Shown in pieces: positions 63,019-64,000 of a DNA stretch of 64,000 nt (within the stretch, counting starts at the first letter, position 1; each line of letters opens with the position of its first letter). The position numbers and the translations under genes are program-made. The stretch is from Algoriphagus lutimaris (lineage in GTDB: Bacteria; Bacteroidota; Bacteroidia; Cytophagales; Cyclobacteriaceae). The notes under the pieces are model-generated. The model saw nothing but the letters and a program-made list of their open reading frames with translations. It did not search any database and had not been told where the DNA came from. The stretch lies in the NCBI RefSeq assembly GCF_017051705.1, contig NZ_JAFIDJ010000002.1, positions 1,309,151-1,373,150 on the forward strand, read 5' to 3'.

Positions 63019-64000
63019 ATGTTGTATCCCATATTTGAATATTTAGATCAAGTCTTGGACATTCCGGGTACAGGTGTGTTTCGGTACATTTCATTTCGAG
63101 CGGGGATGGCAGCACTCTTTTCTTTGATCATCACCATCACTTTTGGACAAAACATCATCAACTGGATCAGAAGGAAGCAAATTGGAGAGACAGTTCGGGA
63201 TTTAGGGTTGGAAGGACAAAATCAGAAAAAAGGTACTCCTACGATGGGAGGACTGATGATTATTGCAGCTATTCTGATTCCTACATTATTATTCGGTGAT
63301 CTCAATAACATTTACATTATCCTTCTATTGATTACGACCATTTGGTTGGGAGGAATTGGCTTTTTGGATGATTACATCAAAGTCTTTAAAAAGAACAAAG
63401 AGGGACTTGCAGGAAAGTTTAAAATAGTAGGACAAATCGGAATTGGGATTATTGTAGGAACCACACTTTACTTCAATGAAGATGTGGTTATTCGGGAATT
63501 TCAAACCCCTGTTTCCATAGAGGAAGGAGTCGTAGAAACGCCGGCATTCAGGGATGTGAAGGTTGCAAAAACTACCATTCCTTTTGTCAAAAACAATGAG
63601 TTGAATTATGAGACGTTATTAGGCTTCCTCGGAGAAGCAATGACTCCTATTTTATACATTTTTGTAGTGACTTTTATCATTACAGCGGTATCCAACGGGG
63701 CAAATATTACAGATGGAATAGATGGCCTGGCTGCAGGGACCTCTGCAATAATAGGCCTGACCATAGCCATTTTTGCCTATATCTCAGGAAATGCCATTTT
63801 CTCGCAATACCTCAATATCATGTACATCCCTAACTCCGGTGAGTTGGTGATTTTTGCATCTGCATTTATAGGAGCCTGCATTGGATTCCTTTGGTACAAT
63901 GCCTATCCAGCCCAGGTTTTTATGGGAGACACGGGAAGTCTGATGCTTGGAGGAGTGATTGCCGTTTTGGCCCTGACTTTAAGAAAAGAATTATTGATTC
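63019..64000 (+). CDS. mraY: Phospho-N-acetylmuramoyl-pentapeptide-transferase MraY, 3' end cut by window edge
   Basis: Transfers phospho-MurNAc-pentapeptide to undecaprenyl phosphate, making lipid I at the inner membrane. The frame is open from the ATG at 63019 to the window edge (327 codons). Conserved blocks: [11 protein letters not shown], the catalytic [33 protein letters not shown], and [19 protein letters not shown] Bacteroidota-type extra loop (about 155-205, rich in Glu/Val/Thr) lies between helices. Last gene of the mra unit in this window. Confidence 0.96.
   Translation, partial: MLYPIFEYLDQVLDIPGTGVFRYISFRAGMAALFSLIITITFGQNIINWIRRKQIGETVRDLGLEGQNQKKGTPTMGGLMIIAAILIPTLLFGDLNNIYIILLLITTIWLGGIGFLDDYIKVFKKNKEGLAGKFKIVGQIGIGIIVGTTLYFNEDVVIREFQTPVSIEEGVVETPAFRDVKVAKTTIPFVKNNELNYETLLGFLGEAMTPILYIFVVTFIITAVSNGANITDGIDGLAAGTSAIIGLTIAIFAYISGNAIFSQYLNIMYIPNSGELVIFASAFIGACIGFLWYNAYPAQVFMGDTGSLMLGGVIAVLALTLRKELLI

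Overview
The window is a chromosomal segment of a Bacteroidota bacterium, most likely of the order Cytophagales (Cyclobacteriaceae, Algoriphagus-like; this placement is inference from gene content). The evidence is: promoters of the Bacteroidota form (TTTG, about 20 bases, TAnnTTTG) instead of -35/-10 boxes; an ECF sigma/FecR pair beside a TonB-dependent receptor with a carboxypeptidase-regulatory-like N-terminus; bacillithiol genes (bshA, ypdA); and the Bacteroidota-type division cluster mraZ-rsmH-ftsL-ftsI-murE-mraY. Genes are dense on both strands. I see no rRNA, tRNA, CRISPR array, IS element or prophage. Two decayed genes are visible. Both ends cut genes (cytidine deaminase on the left, mraY on the right).

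1-8.9 kb: nucleoside salvage, small enzymes, an M1 peptidase, an ArsP-like permease, a dead SRPBCC gene fused by ATGA to a nitrilase gene, and rlmN. 8.9-12.8 kb: a tight minus-strand operon of a small membrane protein, mutL and two consecutive rhomboid proteases. 13.1-23.1 kb: plus-strand genes for a GH3/serine-hydrolase fusion, bshA, a fatty-acid-hydroxylase-like enzyme, an NAD-binding protein, a PQQ dehydrogenase with an internal haem-c segment, and an acyl-CoA ligase.

23.1-30.1 kb is the most unusual region: an ECF sigma factor, a FecR anti-sigma factor, a secreted protein combining an STN signalling domain with 16-residue GxQxAGLxN repeats, a second repeat protein without STN, and a TonB receptor without STN. 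This looks like a cell-surface signalling locus in which the STN domain has been moved off the receptor and onto a repeat protein. 30.2-41.5 kb holds a cyclase, a heparinase-II/III-like lyase, a GH127-like arabinofuranosidase, a large Asp-box beta-propeller protein, an esterase, a dead LamG gene and an acyl-CoA dehydrogenase.

41.6-47.7 kb is a glycerol regulon (glpD, glpK, glpF with an AT-rich membrane glycosyltransferase-like gene appended, and a divergent DeoR-type regulator) with a 10-bp-period repeat in the divergent promoter. 47.7-53.3 kb carries a phosphohistidine phosphatase, a pseudouridine synthase, a beta-propeller lipoprotein, ypdA, an NRDE protein and an Old Yellow Enzyme. 53.4-56.0 kb is a BlaI-type repressor/M56 metallopeptidase pair whose promoter carries three copies of a TACGA-N6-TCGTA dyad placed exactly on the promoter elements; the peptidase ends in six 18-residue repeats. 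A TlpA-like thioredoxin lipoprotein follows. The mra/dcw operon, preceded by MraZ-type GTGGG boxes, then runs off the right edge.
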